Positions 27,354-36,281 of a stretch of DNA of 62,420 nucleotides are shown in pieces. Origin of the DNA: Gammaproteobacteria bacterium (GTDB taxonomy: Bacteria > Pseudomonadota > Gammaproteobacteria > GCA-001735895). How positions within the stretch are numbered: position 1 is the first letter of the stretch; every line of letters starts with the position of its first letter. The DNA is taken from the NCBI GenBank assembly GCA_018669845.1, contig JABHSO010000171.1:1-62420 (forward strand), read 5' to 3'. The position numbers and the translations under genes were made by a program. Under the pieces are notes generated by a model, which saw only the letters and a list, made by a program, of their open reading frames with translations, was not told the DNA's origin and searched no databases.

Positions 27354-28064
27354 ATGATTCCCCAGACCCAACGAATACTGATTGTTGATGACGAACCCAA
27401 ACTGAGAGAACTGGTTAAGGCTTATCTGTCAAAAGAAGGATATGCCGTTGAAGCTGTAGAAGATGGAGTTTCCGCTGATAAATACCTGGCTGAAAATGAA
27501 GTAGACCTGGTGATTCTGGACCTGATGCTTCCGGGAGAAGATGGCCTGTCGATAGGTCGCCGCTTAAGCCAGCAAAAGAATCTCCCTATCATAATCCTGT
27601 CTGCCCGGGGTGAAGAACTCGACCGAATTATTGGCCTTGAGATGGGTGCAGATGATTACCTGAGCAAACCTTTCAATCCCCGTGAACTGTTAGCCAGGGT
27701 TCGATCAGTGCTTAGACGATGTGGCACCTCTGATCAAACTTCCTCAACTGAATTAAACTCCAGTATGAGCTTCGGACCTTTTAAGCTGGATGTAGAAAAA
27801 CACCAGCTCAGCAAGGGCCAACAGGACATTCCTCTCACCACCGGTGAATTTACCCTGTTACGCGTATTTCTGGAAAATGCCAATAGAGTCCTTAACCGAG
27901 ACACGCTATTAGAAAAAACCAAAGGTTACGATCATTCTCCCTATGATCGAAGTGTGGATGTTTGTGTTGGCCGGTTACGTAAAAAAATAGAAACCGACCC
28001 TGCCAAACCTGAATATTTAAGAACCATCTGGGGTGCTGGCTATCTATTTACCGTGGATGAATAA
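27354..28064 (+). CDS. OmpR-family response regulator
   Basis: DNA-binding response regulator of 236 residues. Receiver domain (about 1-125): DDE triad at D11/D12, phosphoacceptor near D54 in LVILDLMLPGEDG, T/S switch SARG, and K in LSKPF. A C-terminal winged helix (about 140-232) carries the family pattern RSVDVCVGRLRKKIE and YLFTVD. It forms an operon with the histidine kinase 13 bp downstream and is divergent from the cytochrome c' operon, its most likely target. The sequence is close to OmpR itself. Confidence 0.92.
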   Translation: MIPQTQRILIVDDEPKLRELVKAYLSKEGYAVEAVEDGVSADKYLAENEVDLVILDLMLPGEDGLSIGRRLSQQKNLPIIILSARGEELDRIIGLEMGADDYLSKPFNPRELLARVRSVLRRCGTSDQTSSTELNSSMSFGPFKLDVEKHQLSKGQQDIPLTTGEFTLLRVFLENANRVLNRDTLLEKTKGYDHSPYDRSVDVCVGRLRKKIETDPAKPEYLRTIWGAGYLFTVDE

Positions 28065-28077
28065 TTTCTAGAAACAA

Positions 28078-29406
28078 ATGCGACTTGTAAAATCAAAAAG
28101 TTATTTCTGGAAAATTATCATTACTATCGGGGTTGTCTCGGTTGGTTTTCAGATTATCACTCTGTCTACCCTGGCTTATTACATGGTTGTACCACTAGGC
28201 CAAAGAGCAGCCGAAGATCTTGCCAGTGTCATTACTCATGCCGCAGAAACATGGCACAGCCTTCCAGCAAATAACCAAAAAGTCTTCAGTGACCGCATGT
28301 TCAATAAACATGAACTATTAATTTCCAGTTCAACTGAAAAACTTGATGATTCAACCAGCCTGCTGCCCTATTTATATTTCCTCGAAACCTCTCTTAATAA
28401 GGAACTTGGTATAAAAATTCAGATAAAACAAACTCTGGGAAAAGATGAGCAGGACTGGTTTTGGGTTGATATTCCTATTTCAGACATCACTGTTCGTTTT
28501 GGCTTTCCACGTTCACGTATAGGGGTAAATCCACCTATTGCTTTCTTTTTATTGTTAACCATTGGCATTTTCCTGACAATTGTTACAGCGGCTTTGCTCA
28601 CTCAAAGACTTACCATTCCCATAGACCGGTTGTATCAGGCTGCTCAGGCCATGGGTAAAGGACACTGGCCGGAACCTATCAAGGTGGATGGACCAGAAGA
28701 ATTAGCCGTTCTTACCAGGGAATTCAATCGGATGAATATTCAGGTAAAAGAATTGCTGTCAAACCGAACAACTTTACTGGCAGGTATCGCTCACGATTTA
28801 AGAACGCCACTGACTCAAATTCAGCTGGCACTAGCGATGCTGCCCGATGAAGGGGGTGATGCAGAATTGATGAGCAGTATTCATGATGACCTGAATGTCA
28901 TCAACAGGCTAATTGGTGAAACACTAAGCATCAGCATGGAGCTGGAAGAAGAGCAGGATGCACCCACCGATATCGGAAAAGAAATAGAAAAGCTAATTTC
29001 AACTATCCAGACAAACGGAATAGAGATTAAATGGTCAAAAACCGAAACACCCTGCCAGGTACTTCACCCGCTGGCACTGCGTAGAATATTAACTAATTTT
29101 CTGGTCAATGCGATACGTTATGGTGATAAGAAGCCCGTGACTATCTCTTATCAATGTGATGATAAAAATATTATCATTCAAATTCTGGATGAAGGTCCCG
29201 GCATTCCTGTTGAACAAAGTGAGGCAGTATTTAGACCCTTTTATCGACTCGAGAAATCTCGGGGCAGTGGAACAGGGGGCAGTGGATTAGGTCTTGCCAT
29301 CGTAAAACAACTGGCAGACGCCAATAAATGGGCCGCGCTGTTAAAGCCCCGAAACGGTGGTGGAACAATCGCCGAACTGGTTATACCGGTCAAAGTCAAA
29401 AATTAA
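28078..29406 (+). CDS. EnvZ-like sensor histidine kinase
   Basis: Inner-membrane sensor kinase of 442 residues. Two membrane helices (about 12-38 and 160-180) bracket a periplasmic sensor of about 120 residues. A HAMP domain follows (RLTIPIDRLYQAAQAMG), then DHp with phosphoacceptor His in AHDLRTPLTQ near 240, N box FLVNAIRYG, G1 DEGPGIP and G2 GGSGLGLAIV. All kinase motifs are intact. Cognate partner of the regulator immediately upstream. The signal is unknown; redox state, NO or osmolarity are only guesses. Confidence 0.92.
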   Translation: MRLVKSKSYFWKIIITIGVVSVGFQIITLSTLAYYMVVPLGQRAAEDLASVITHAAETWHSLPANNQKVFSDRMFNKHELLISSSTEKLDDSTSLLPYLYFLETSLNKELGIKIQIKQTLGKDEQDWFWVDIPISDITVRFGFPRSRIGVNPPIAFFLLLTIGIFLTIVTAALLTQRLTIPIDRLYQAAQAMGKGHWPEPIKVDGPEELAVLTREFNRMNIQVKELLSNRTTLLAGIAHDLRTPLTQIQLALAMLPDEGGDAELMSSIHDDLNVINRLIGETLSISMELEEEQDAPTDIGKEIEKLISTIQTNGIEIKWSKTETPCQVLHPLALRRILTNFLVNAIRYGDKKPVTISYQCDDKNIIIQILDEGPGIPVEQSEAVFRPFYRLEKSRGSGTGGSGLGLAIVKQLADANKWAALLKPRNGGGTIAELVIPVKVKN

Positions 29407-29501
29407 GCGAATAACTAACCCGACTCTATTATTGAAGACCTGATTGAGCTGGCTTTACAAGATCACCAAATATGTTATCTACAGCTTGATCAACGATAAA
29501 C

Positions 29502-29969
29502 TCATGAATCTGTTTTATCTACTGGAATTAAATAAACCGGTACTGGTGTTTTTTTAATGAGCTCTTCACTGGTGCTGCCGAGTAATATTTTACTGATAAC
29601 GCCCTTTCCATGTGATCCGACTACAATAAAATCAATAGATAATTTGTTAATCCCATTCAGAATCATTTGAACTGTTTCACCCTGCACCATCAACGCCTTG
29701 CATTCCAGTCCATTTTCACGAAAATCTTCAGCATAATTTTGCAGCGTTTTATGTTCTTTATGGAAACGTTGTGCAATTTGATCTCTTATTTCAGAAGGAT
29801 CAATGGCATACATTGCTGCAGGGTCATAATCGTAGGTGATATGATCCGGATTAGGTTCGGCTACGTGCAACAAACACACTTCTGCAGCCATGACTTTAGC
29901 CAGCGTTCTTGATTCAAGAAGAACCTTGTCAGTAATGTCAGAAAAATCAATCGCAACTAATATTTTCAT
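29502..29969 (-). CDS. universal stress protein UspA family
   Basis: Single-domain Usp of 155 residues with the Rossmann-like alpha/beta fold. It starts MKILVAIDFSD and has the ATP-binding-type loop VVGSHGKGVISKILLGSTSEELIKKTPVPVYLIP (about 117-150), the Gx2Gx9G(S/T) motif of ATP-binding Usps. It stands alone. Usually induced by starvation or respiratory stress in other bacteria. Confidence 0.88.
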   Translation of the reverse strand: MKILVAIDFSDITDKVLLESRTLAKVMAAEVCLLHVAEPNPDHITYDYDPAAMYAIDPSEIRDQIAQRFHKEHKTLQNYAEDFRENGLECKALMVQGETVQMILNGINKLSIDFIVVGSHGKGVISKILLGSTSEELIKKTPVPVYLIPVDKTDS

Positions 29970-30088
29970 GATTCCACCTCATTATTGTTGAGTTAAAGCC
30001 GGTCACAGGGTAACCAGCAAATCCGTTTGTTATATTTGTTGTACGTCAATAGCCTAAAACCATCAATGATTTAAATCAAATATTATCC

Positions 30089-30556
30089 CTACTCACTTAT
30101 TTCAGCAAACATTCCGTTGGTCAATTTTTTCAAATCAGCAGGACTTAGTTCTATTTCCAGACCTCGTCGACCCGCACTCACAAAAATTGTTGCAAAATCC
30201 TCTGCCGAAATATCTATAACAGTTTTAAGCCTTTTCTTTTGCCCTAATGGACTCACTCCACCCAACACATATCCTGTCAATCGCTCTACATCATGTTTAT
30301 CGGCCATGATGGCTTTTTTAGCACCTGCTGCTTTTGCAATACGTTTCATATTTAACATGCCTGATACTGGTACTAATCCTACAGCAAAGTTTTTTTGATC
30401 CAGATAGACCACTAAGGTTTTAAAGACCTGCAAAATTGAAACACCCATTTTATCAGCTGCTTCGATACCATAAGATTCTGCATTTGAATCATGTTCATAT
30501 TCATGTGTGTTAAATTTTATTTTTGCTTTTTTAGCCGTATTAATTGCAGGGGTCAT
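30089..30556 (-). CDS. ybaK: Cys-tRNA(Pro)/Cys-tRNA(Cys) deacylase YbaK
   Basis: Trans-editing enzyme that removes cysteine from mischarged tRNA-Pro. Starting at MTPAINTAKK (30556) gives 155 residues, in line with E. coli YbaK (159); the longer frame adds 14 residues with no support. Family features include THEYEHD near 17, YKTLVV-like FKTLVVYL near 48, the catalytic-lysine region AKAAGAKKAIMAD near 83, and GYVLGGVSPLGQKKRL near 99. Confidence 0.9.
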   Translation of the reverse strand: MTPAINTAKKAKIKFNTHEYEHDSNAESYGIEAADKMGVSILQVFKTLVVYLDQKNFAVGLVPVSGMLNMKRIAKAAGAKKAIMADKHDVERLTGYVLGGVSPLGQKKRLKTVIDISAEDFATIFVSAGRRGLEIELSPADLKKLTNGMFAEISE

Positions 30557-30599
30557 ATCAGATGCACTCTGGACGATTTTATAAATAACTATTTTCAAT

Positions 30600-31028
30600 T
30601 TAAATAGTCACGTGTTCAATTTCAACTTTATCATGTAACTGTTGCTGGATTTCCAACAGCAAGGCATTGTTTATCATTTCATCAGTGGTCACCAGATGAA
30701 CGGTAAATGCAGTTTCAGTAGTACTCAATGCTCATACATGTAAATCATGAAACTCTGTAACATTATCAATTTTATTTAAATAGTTTTTAATACCCTGAAT
30801 ATCAGTACCTTCCGGGACTGCATCAACAGAAAGAATGAGCGATTCTTTTAACAGATTCCATGAACCGATTAAAATAACGATTACAATCAGCAGGCTGAGC
30901 ACATGATCAAGCCATAACCAACCAGTCAGCAAAATAGCTACACCCGCCAGAACAACACCCAGTGAAATAGCTATCGCAAAAGCTCGATTATAATTATTTA
31001 CGTGATGATGGCGGTGATCGTGTGACAT
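30600..31028 (-). pseudogene. decayed CDF (CzcD-like) metal cation exporter
   Basis: The frame starts like a CDF exporter (MSHDHRHHHVNNYNRAFAIA), then jumps straight to the fifth membrane helix (SLGVVLAGVAILLTGWLWLD), so roughly 170 residues holding helices 2-4 and the metal sites are gone by an in-frame deletion. Further on, LHV is followed by TGA (30732-30734) where the family has Trp (LHVWALST); reading through gives ALSTTETAFTVHLVTTDE to a TAA at 30600. Two independent lesions make a working transporter unlikely. Confidence 0.82.
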
Positions 31029-31045
31029 TCTAAATGCAAGCAAAT

Positions 31046-32284
31046 TTAAGGGACTGACAAAACTGCACAGTTACACAGGTCATCGCTTTCAAAAGCTGTT
31101 ATATCTCCAGCCTTTAATCCAGGCACTGGAAATAATCGAACTGTTAAAGGTTTATTCAAACGAAAAGCCATGGTTCCGGTATCACGCATTAAGGCAGATA
31201 TTTTTTCAATGGATGTATCGCCTGGAATAGGCACTGTATCCAGTCCAATTCCACAGACCGCACTATAAGTTAGCAAAGAACGAATATCGAATTCATTTTG
31301 TATTGTGCCCTCGGCTAATCCCGTGTCTTCAGTTAACGCCAGCATTAAACCGGAAAAGCCGACCAGTTCTACATTTTGTATCGACTTAAAAACTTTGGTC
31401 AATAATGAAGACGCTTCAACCGTACCTGAAGCACCGAAGTAGTCAACACCCAGTCGCTTATAAACTTCAACCATACTCGAACAATCTTTGGAGGGAGCAG
31501 CGGAGCTATCAAAACCTGAGAAATTAAAATCCTCAGTTTCACTACTATCGACGATGATTTTAATACGATCAACATGATATTGAAGTGCTTCATTCATCAC
31601 CTGAAAATAACCCTTAAACAGATTATTATGCTTTCCATCAGGATAAGAATCATTGAAGTCATCCAGGACCTGAACCAATAGATCTGGAGTTTCCAAACCA
31701 ATAACAAAACACTTACCCATTTCTCTTCGATGATAACTTGCAGGGAAATAAGGGATTAACGGGTCACAGTTAAAATTAACTGGGAAATTAAAATTGCCTT
31801 CTCCTCGAGGTGTAATTTTACTGATTTTTTTCACTGCCATGGCAGCCTCAGTGATCAGTTCATTATCAAGTATAGAATTTTCATCAAGTCCTACATTTAC
31901 ACAGGCATTACATAAATCACCATAAGCTTTTATTAATTCTGGTAATAAAGAAATTTCATGTTTATTTCGTGCTTCACCGATTGCAAACCTGATTCTTAAA
32001 CCCGGCAAGTCCAGATCATTGAGCAATTGTGTAATGGTTTCTAAATCAGATTTCGCATCATCAATAGTTGTAGTATTTAAAAACTCACCAAACGGGTTAG
32101 TCACTATGCGAATAGATTGAACTTCATAATCCTGTAACAAAAATTTTTGTGAAAGATCGGAACAAAATTTAGCTGCCTGATAAATTGATTCCTGCCAGGT
32201 GGATTTATCCTTATCCATAACCACGAATGTAGTGACTGTTCTTATTCGACAAAGCTGTTTGTTTTTAAAATTCATAAAGATCAT
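31046..32284 (-). CDS. DUF711 family protein (UPF0210)
   Basis: Uncharacterised family distantly related to glycyl-radical/PFL-type folds. It has about 412 residues from ATG 32284; TTG 32293 and ATG 32275 are alternatives. The N-terminal CRIRTVTTFV, SGLMLALTEDTGLAEG near residue 315, and CGIGLDTVPIPGDTS near 350 followed by RLNKPLTVRLFPVPGLKAGD are characteristic. The function is unknown. The decayed CDF gene follows 17 bp downstream. The GlxA-like regulator gene ends only about 20 bp upstream on the same strand, so they could be cotranscribed. Confidence 0.8.
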   Translation of the reverse strand: MIFMNFKNKQLCRIRTVTTFVVMDKDKSTWQESIYQAAKFCSDLSQKFLLQDYEVQSIRIVTNPFGEFLNTTTIDDAKSDLETITQLLNDLDLPGLRIRFAIGEARNKHEISLLPELIKAYGDLCNACVNVGLDENSILDNELITEAAMAVKKISKITPRGEGNFNFPVNFNCDPLIPYFPASYHRREMGKCFVIGLETPDLLVQVLDDFNDSYPDGKHNNLFKGYFQVMNEALQYHVDRIKIIVDSSETEDFNFSGFDSSAAPSKDCSSMVEVYKRLGVDYFGASGTVEASSLLTKVFKSIQNVELVGFSGLMLALTEDTGLAEGTIQNEFDIRSLLTYSAVCGIGLDTVPIPGDTSIEKISALMRDTGTMAFRLNKPLTVRLFPVPGLKAGDITAFESDDLCNCAVLSVP

Positions 32285-32306
32285 TTCACTCAAATTATGG
32301 ACAACA

Positions 32307-33230
32307 TTAACGACTGCTATTTACAAAACGTTTTTTAAATTCTCCCGGTGTCAGCCCAATCAAACGTACAAATATTTTTCGGCAGGCACCAGAGTCTTCA
32401 TAGCCAACATTATTCGCAATCATTTCAAATGAAAATTGAGTATTTTCAAGCTGTTCACAAGCTTTTTGAATTCGAAATTTTTGCAAGTATTCACCTGGTT
32501 TTAATCCAGTCGCCTTAACAAATCGACGTAAAAAAGTTCGTTCCGTTAAATAGCAAAATTTAGCCAGCTCCGCAATTTTAATCGATTGTTTAAAATCAGT
32601 TTGTATCTTTTTTTGAGCTTTCAAAACCGCTTCATCTGCATGACTGGTTTTTGGTCTAAACTGTTGATAATACCGTTGCTCACGTTGACCGGTATCAATT
32701 ACCAGTGTTTTACCCAGTTGGCGCATAATTTCAGGGCTGGTAAATTGGGCTACCAATTCTAACCCTAAGTCTACCCAGGACATCATTCCACCTGCAGTAA
32801 TCATATCGTCATCATTAATAAGGATTTCATTCACCTTCAAACACACATCCGGGTAATCATCAGTAAAGTTATTCTCCAGCCCCCAATGTGTCGTCGCTTC
32901 TCTATTATTTAATAATCCAGTTGAAGCAATAATGAACGATCCAGCACAAGCAGAACAAAGAATGCTGCCCTGCATATGTTTTGCTATTAACCATTTTTTT
33001 AAATATTCGGCTGGATTTAGATAAAAGTGATTCTCCAGGCCTGGTGGTAACAATACTGCTTTATATGTTTTGTTAGTTGACTCAAGCTGTGTCAGCTTAA
33101 GAACATCGGTATTAAAATGTATGTGAAGTTCCTGTTCAACACATAGCTGATTTGCGAGTGAAAACATTTCACTCAAGCCATAAATAGCAGACTGCAGCGA
33201 TCCGGGGTATTTAATGATTGCTATATTCAC
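32307..33230 (-). CDS. GlxA-like AraC-family regulator with DJ-1/PfpI domain
   Basis: Transcription factor of 307 residues. The N-terminal DJ-1/PfpI-type domain (about 1-180) has the nucleophile-elbow-like SACAGSFIIASTGLL near 91-105. A C-terminal AraC DNA-binding domain (about 205-305) carries two helix-turn-helix motifs (IAELAKFCYLTERTFLRRF and FEMIANNVGYED) and the LTPGEFKKRF end. It is divergent from the isochorismatase-like hydrolase and likely controls it or the DUF711 gene downstream. Confidence 0.87.
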   Translation of the reverse strand: MNIAIIKYPGSLQSAIYGLSEMFSLANQLCVEQELHIHFNTDVLKLTQLESTNKTYKAVLLPPGLENHFYLNPAEYLKKWLIAKHMQGSILCSACAGSFIIASTGLLNNREATTHWGLENNFTDDYPDVCLKVNEILINDDDMITAGGMMSWVDLGLELVAQFTSPEIMRQLGKTLVIDTGQREQRYYQQFRPKTSHADEAVLKAQKKIQTDFKQSIKIAELAKFCYLTERTFLRRFVKATGLKPGEYLQKFRIQKACEQLENTQFSFEMIANNVGYEDSGACRKIFVRLIGLTPGEFKKRFVNSSR

Positions 33231-33346
33231 AGAACTTCACTTTGTCAATTATGACTCGAATTATGTCAATACTGCCACTCTTGTTCAAGTATCAAAAGTT
33301 GCATAATTATTTTGTTATCTAAATTTACTTAATTGGAGCCAATCAA

Positions 33347-33874
33347 ATGAACTCAAAAAGCCATAAAGCATTAATTGTTATCGATCTACAAAATGACTAT
33401 TTCCCTGAAGGCAAGTTTCCTTTATGGAATACCGAACAGACTCTGGCCAATATTGAAGTAGCAATCGCAAAAGCTCATGAGCAAAATATCCCTGTCATCA
33501 ATGTTCAGCATATAGCCAATAGCGAAATGGGTATTGCTCCTTTTTTCAATAAAGACTCAAGCGGTGCTGATATCCATCCTCAAATTCTTAAAGCTGCCCC
33601 CGATGCCAGAATCATTATCAAAGAGTTTGCAGATAGTTTTGAAAAGACAAATTTTGAAAAAACATTGAAAGAACTTGATATTAATGAATTACTTATTTGT
33701 GGCATGATGACTCAAAATTGTGTCACCCATACCGCAATTTCTAAAAAAGCAGAAAGCTATAAAGTCTCTATTCTGGTTGACTGTTGCACCAGTGTTGATG
33801 AGATGATTCACAACATCGCATTACATGCTGTTTCAACTCGTGTGCCATTATTACCTGCTGAACAACTACTGTAG
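33347..33874 (+). CDS. isochorismatase-family cysteine hydrolase
   Basis: Hydrolase of 175 residues with the catalytic triad of the family: D12 (IDLQNDYF), a Lys near 102 (IIKEFADSF) and Cys near 125 (GMMTQNCVTHTAI), with the usual cis-peptide region before it. Members act on amides such as nicotinamide, N-carbamoyl compounds or isochorismate; this short form is not assignable further. A GGAG ribosome site precedes the ATG. Shares its upstream region with the GlxA-like regulator. Confidence 0.87.
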   Translation: MNSKSHKALIVIDLQNDYFPEGKFPLWNTEQTLANIEVAIAKAHEQNIPVINVQHIANSEMGIAPFFNKDSSGADIHPQILKAAPDARIIIKEFADSFEKTNFEKTLKELDINELLICGMMTQNCVTHTAISKKAESYKVSILVDCCTSVDEMIHNIALHAVSTRVPLLPAEQLL

Positions 33875-34015
33875 TCAATAAAGTGCTCAAAGCCTTTAAT
33901 TTATTAGTATTCCATGATGTTTTTTACCCAATGCCTTCTATAATCAAGATACTTATCTCAGCATTTTTGTGGATATAATTTAGATAAACTCGGGCACTAC
34001 TCAACTGGAATTAAA

Positions 34016-34630
34016 ATGAATACTCAAACAGCTCAAGCTGATACTGAAATACAAATAATCAAACAACAAGATACAACATCAAATCCCGCTCCTCTAGGTC
34101 TAATGGGCTTTGGCATGACGACCGTTCTATTAAATTTTCATAATGCCGGCATTTTTGAGCTCGGCTCAATGATACTGGCGATGGGCTTCTTTTATGGTGG
34201 TTTTGCCCAGATCATTGCAGGGCTAATGGAGTGGAAAAAAGGCAATACCTTTGCAACCACTGCATTTACCTCTTATGGCTTTTTCTGGATGTCACTGGTT
34301 ATGCTGGTGGTTCTACCTAAAATGGGACTGGTTGAAGCTCCTGAAAACTCAGCCATGGTTGCCTATTTAATCATGTGGGGTGTTTTTACCGGTGTATTGT
34401 TTATAGCAACTCTTAGAATAAGTCGTGCATTGCAATTCGTTTTTGGTTCCCTGACATTATTGTTTTTCTTATTGGCATTAGGCGATTACACCGGTAGCCA
34501 GGCCATCAAACTCATTGCTGGCTATGAAGGTATTATCTGCGGATTTTCTGCAATCTATACCGCTCTTGCCCAGGTACTTAACGAAGTTTATGGTAAAACA
34601 GTCGCACCAATCGGTCTTATTGCTAAATAG
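34016..34630 (+). CDS. satP: acetate/succinate uptake transporter (SatP/YaaH family)
   Basis: GPR1/FUN34/YaaH-family inner-membrane protein of 204 residues with six hydrophobic segments. The signature [23 protein letters not shown] lies near residues 24-46 (the family core is NPAPLGL), and [21 protein letters not shown] near 62 is also typical. SatP of E. coli transports acetate and succinate with protons in hexameric channels. Monocistronic and followed by a repeat element. Confidence 0.9.
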   Translation: MNTQTAQADTEIQIIKQQDTTSNPAPLGLMGFGMTTVLLNFHNAGIFELGSMILAMGFFYGGFAQIIAGLMEWKKGNTFATTAFTSYGFFWMSLVMLVVLPKMGLVEAPENSAMVAYLIMWGVFTGVLFIATLRISRALQFVFGSLTLLFFLLALGDYTGSQAIKLIAGYEGIICGFSAIYTALAQVLNEVYGKTVAPIGLIAK

Positions 34631-34649
34631 GGTTATAGACCTTAATATC

Positions 34650-34724
34650 TGTAGGGTGCTCCATGCGCACGATTAGTGATGGTACTGAATTACAATAGTG
34701 CGCACATCACACCCTCACCCTACC
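34650..34724. repeat. TGTAGGGTGCGC-family palindromic element
   Basis: TGTAGGGTGCTCCATGCGCAC at the left (34650-34669) and GTGCGCACATCACACCC...CCCTACC at the right (34698-34723), around the family core AGTGATGGTACTGAATTACAA. The right end has a small internal duplication (CACCCTCACCCTAC). The final CTA supplies the TAG stop of the minus-strand gene at 34720, so the element fixes that protein's C-terminus. Confidence 0.8.
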
Positions 34725-35199
34725 AGGGCATCATATTGGTAGGAGGAAGTTTGTTCTCAATTTGCCCCATCAAAAAGGTCATTCGTCCCAGATGAGTTGC
34801 TATAACTACTGTCATTCTCTCAACTGACGTATTCATGGACTTTATTTCCGGTGTCATTTCTTCCAGGTTTACCATCGAGCCATGCATATCTGTCATGATG
34901 ACTTCCATTTCATTCATGGATTGATTCATTTTGGTCATTTCTTCCAGCATGGCCGGAATAGTCGCTGAGGCAGGCTGAGCTGTTTTATCTAGTTTATCGA
35001 TGGCAGTGCTGATGGTATGAAAGTCTTTAAATCCGTCCGTCCATATAGGTTGCCACACAAAAACGAACATCGACATAAGTACAATAAGGGATAATGAGGA
35101 AACCATAAAAAAGATGCCCATCCACAGGTTGGCAAATTTTTTAGATTTTATTTCTTTATTAGGTTCAACTACTTTCTGTTCATTCTCAAGTTCGCTCAA
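34720..35199 (-). CDS. membrane protein with coiled-coil domain, unknown
   Basis: Not recognised. It has 159 residues: a charged N-terminus (about 1-24), one membrane helix (about 26-48), and a long Met-rich helical region (about 60-150) with heptad-like spacing that should form a coiled coil (MLEEMTKMNQSMNEMEVIM). Its stop codon lies in a repeat. An AGGAGTGCACTTT ribosome site supports the start. MCP-signalling or partner-docking roles are conceivable but not shown. Confidence 0.65.
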   Translation of the reverse strand: MSELENEQKVVEPNKEIKSKKFANLWMGIFFMVSSLSLIVLMSMFVFVWQPIWTDGFKDFHTISTAIDKLDKTAQPASATIPAMLEEMTKMNQSMNEMEVIMTDMHGSMVNLEEMTPEIKSMNTSVERMTVVIATHLGRMTFLMGQIENKLPPTNMMPW

Positions 35200-35329
35200 A
35201 GTGCACTCCTAAGCTATAAAGGTTATCTAATATAATTTCAATTTGAAGCAACAACAGGTATCTCCTCATCAATCACTAATATAACAAATTTATACCTGAT
35301 TATGAAAATATATGATTAATGAAGATCAT

Positions 35330-35875
35330 TCATAAGTATTGTTCATAACTGTCTATTTTGGACTTAAGTCTTTGTGCAAGAAATAAATTAGCTTCTCCTA
35401 ATTGCTCAAGTATAAAACTGGCTTCGGCCCTATATTTTTCAATTTTTTCCTTATTCCAGTGTTTTGGTGGTGGTTGTAAATTGGTAATCCTGTCACATAG
35501 TTTCACCATCCAGACTTCTTTAGGCTGCTGTTTAATCCTGTAAATGCTATCTTCCATTTGTTCTTTTTTTGTTGGTAAATCTTTATCCTTTGTAAGTGCT
35601 AAAACACCATCTGCAACTTCGACACTAAATTCATTTTTAATTTCATTATAGGTCGTATCTGTATCTTCAATAGCATCATGTAATAAGGCACACAAAACCA
35701 GTAGGTCAGGAAAATGAATGTCTTTATTATTGGCAACTGCAGCGGCTGCTTCCATTGAAACCAGTCCAATGTGATTGATGTAGGGTATATCTCCACCCGG
35801 TACCTTTTGACCATTGTGAATGATCGAAGCAAAGTTCCATGCTGTTAAATATTGTTGCTGATTCCAAATATTCAT
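35330..35875 (-). CDS. HD-domain phosphohydrolase (RelA/SpoT HD type)
   Basis: Metal-dependent HD hydrolase. From ATG 35875 it has 181 residues; GTG 35914 is an alternative that overlaps the upstream gene by 11 bp. The HD motif is visible as CALLHDAIEDTDTTYNEI near residue 60-77, preceded by YINHIGLV near 27-34 and followed by KLCDRITNL near 127, the layout of SpoT/MESH1-type hydrolases. (p)ppGpp hydrolysis is possible but not established. Confidence 0.78.
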   Translation of the reverse strand: MNIWNQQQYLTAWNFASIIHNGQKVPGGDIPYINHIGLVSMEAAAAVANNKDIHFPDLLVLCALLHDAIEDTDTTYNEIKNEFSVEVADGVLALTKDKDLPTKKEQMEDSIYRIKQQPKEVWMVKLCDRITNLQPPPKHWNKEKIEKYRAEASFILEQLGEANLFLAQRLKSKIDSYEQYL

Positions 35876-35903
35876 TTTATCTCTAAACCCATTTTTCCAA
35901 ACC

Positions 35904-36242
35904 TTATTCTTCACTGACGATCAGCATTACTTTTTGACCAATTTCAATGGCATCGGCACTTTTATCTATGCATACTGAAACATGACCCCACGAAACAGGC
36001 AATACAAATTGAAAGAAATTACCATACCTGACCAAAAGATAATCAAGACCTCCACAATCTATATTTCCTCGTTGCGATGCAATTTTAAGCATGGTTGGAT
36101 TTGCTAATAGTTCTTCATATTTATCTGATTCTGAACTACTTGCTCCTTGCATATTATTTTTCATTTTTGTTTGCAACTGACCATGTTTGTAAATAGCAAC
36201 ATAGCGAATACTTTCAGAAATATTAAAAATTTCTTTTATCAT
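35904..36242 (-). CDS. small protein, Roadblock/LC7-like
   Basis: A 112-residue soluble protein. The pattern YVAIYKHG near residue 14, EELLANPTMLKIASQRG near 43-59, GGLDYLLVRYGNFFQFVLP near 64-82 and HVSVCIDKSAD near 86 resembles single-domain Roadblock/LC7 proteins such as MglB-like regulators, but this is a fold guess from pattern memory. It lies between two other small genes on the same strand, all downstream of recD. Confidence 0.5.
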   Translation of the reverse strand: MIKEIFNISESIRYVAIYKHGQLQTKMKNNMQGASSSESDKYEELLANPTMLKIASQRGNIDCGGLDYLLVRYGNFFQFVLPVSWGHVSVCIDKSADAIEIGQKVMLIVSEE

Positions 36243-36281
36243 GTATTTTTATATCCACGAGAAATTTTTAGTGTGCAGATT

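Noticed and set aside
29402..29501. Minus-strand open stretch (about 28 codons) after the Usp gene, possible gene remnant
   Set aside because: No start, no recognisable family, length within chance.
30732..30734. TGA read as Trp or selenocysteine in the CDF gene
   Set aside because: The gene also lacks about 170 residues, and TGA is a normal stop elsewhere, so decay is simpler.
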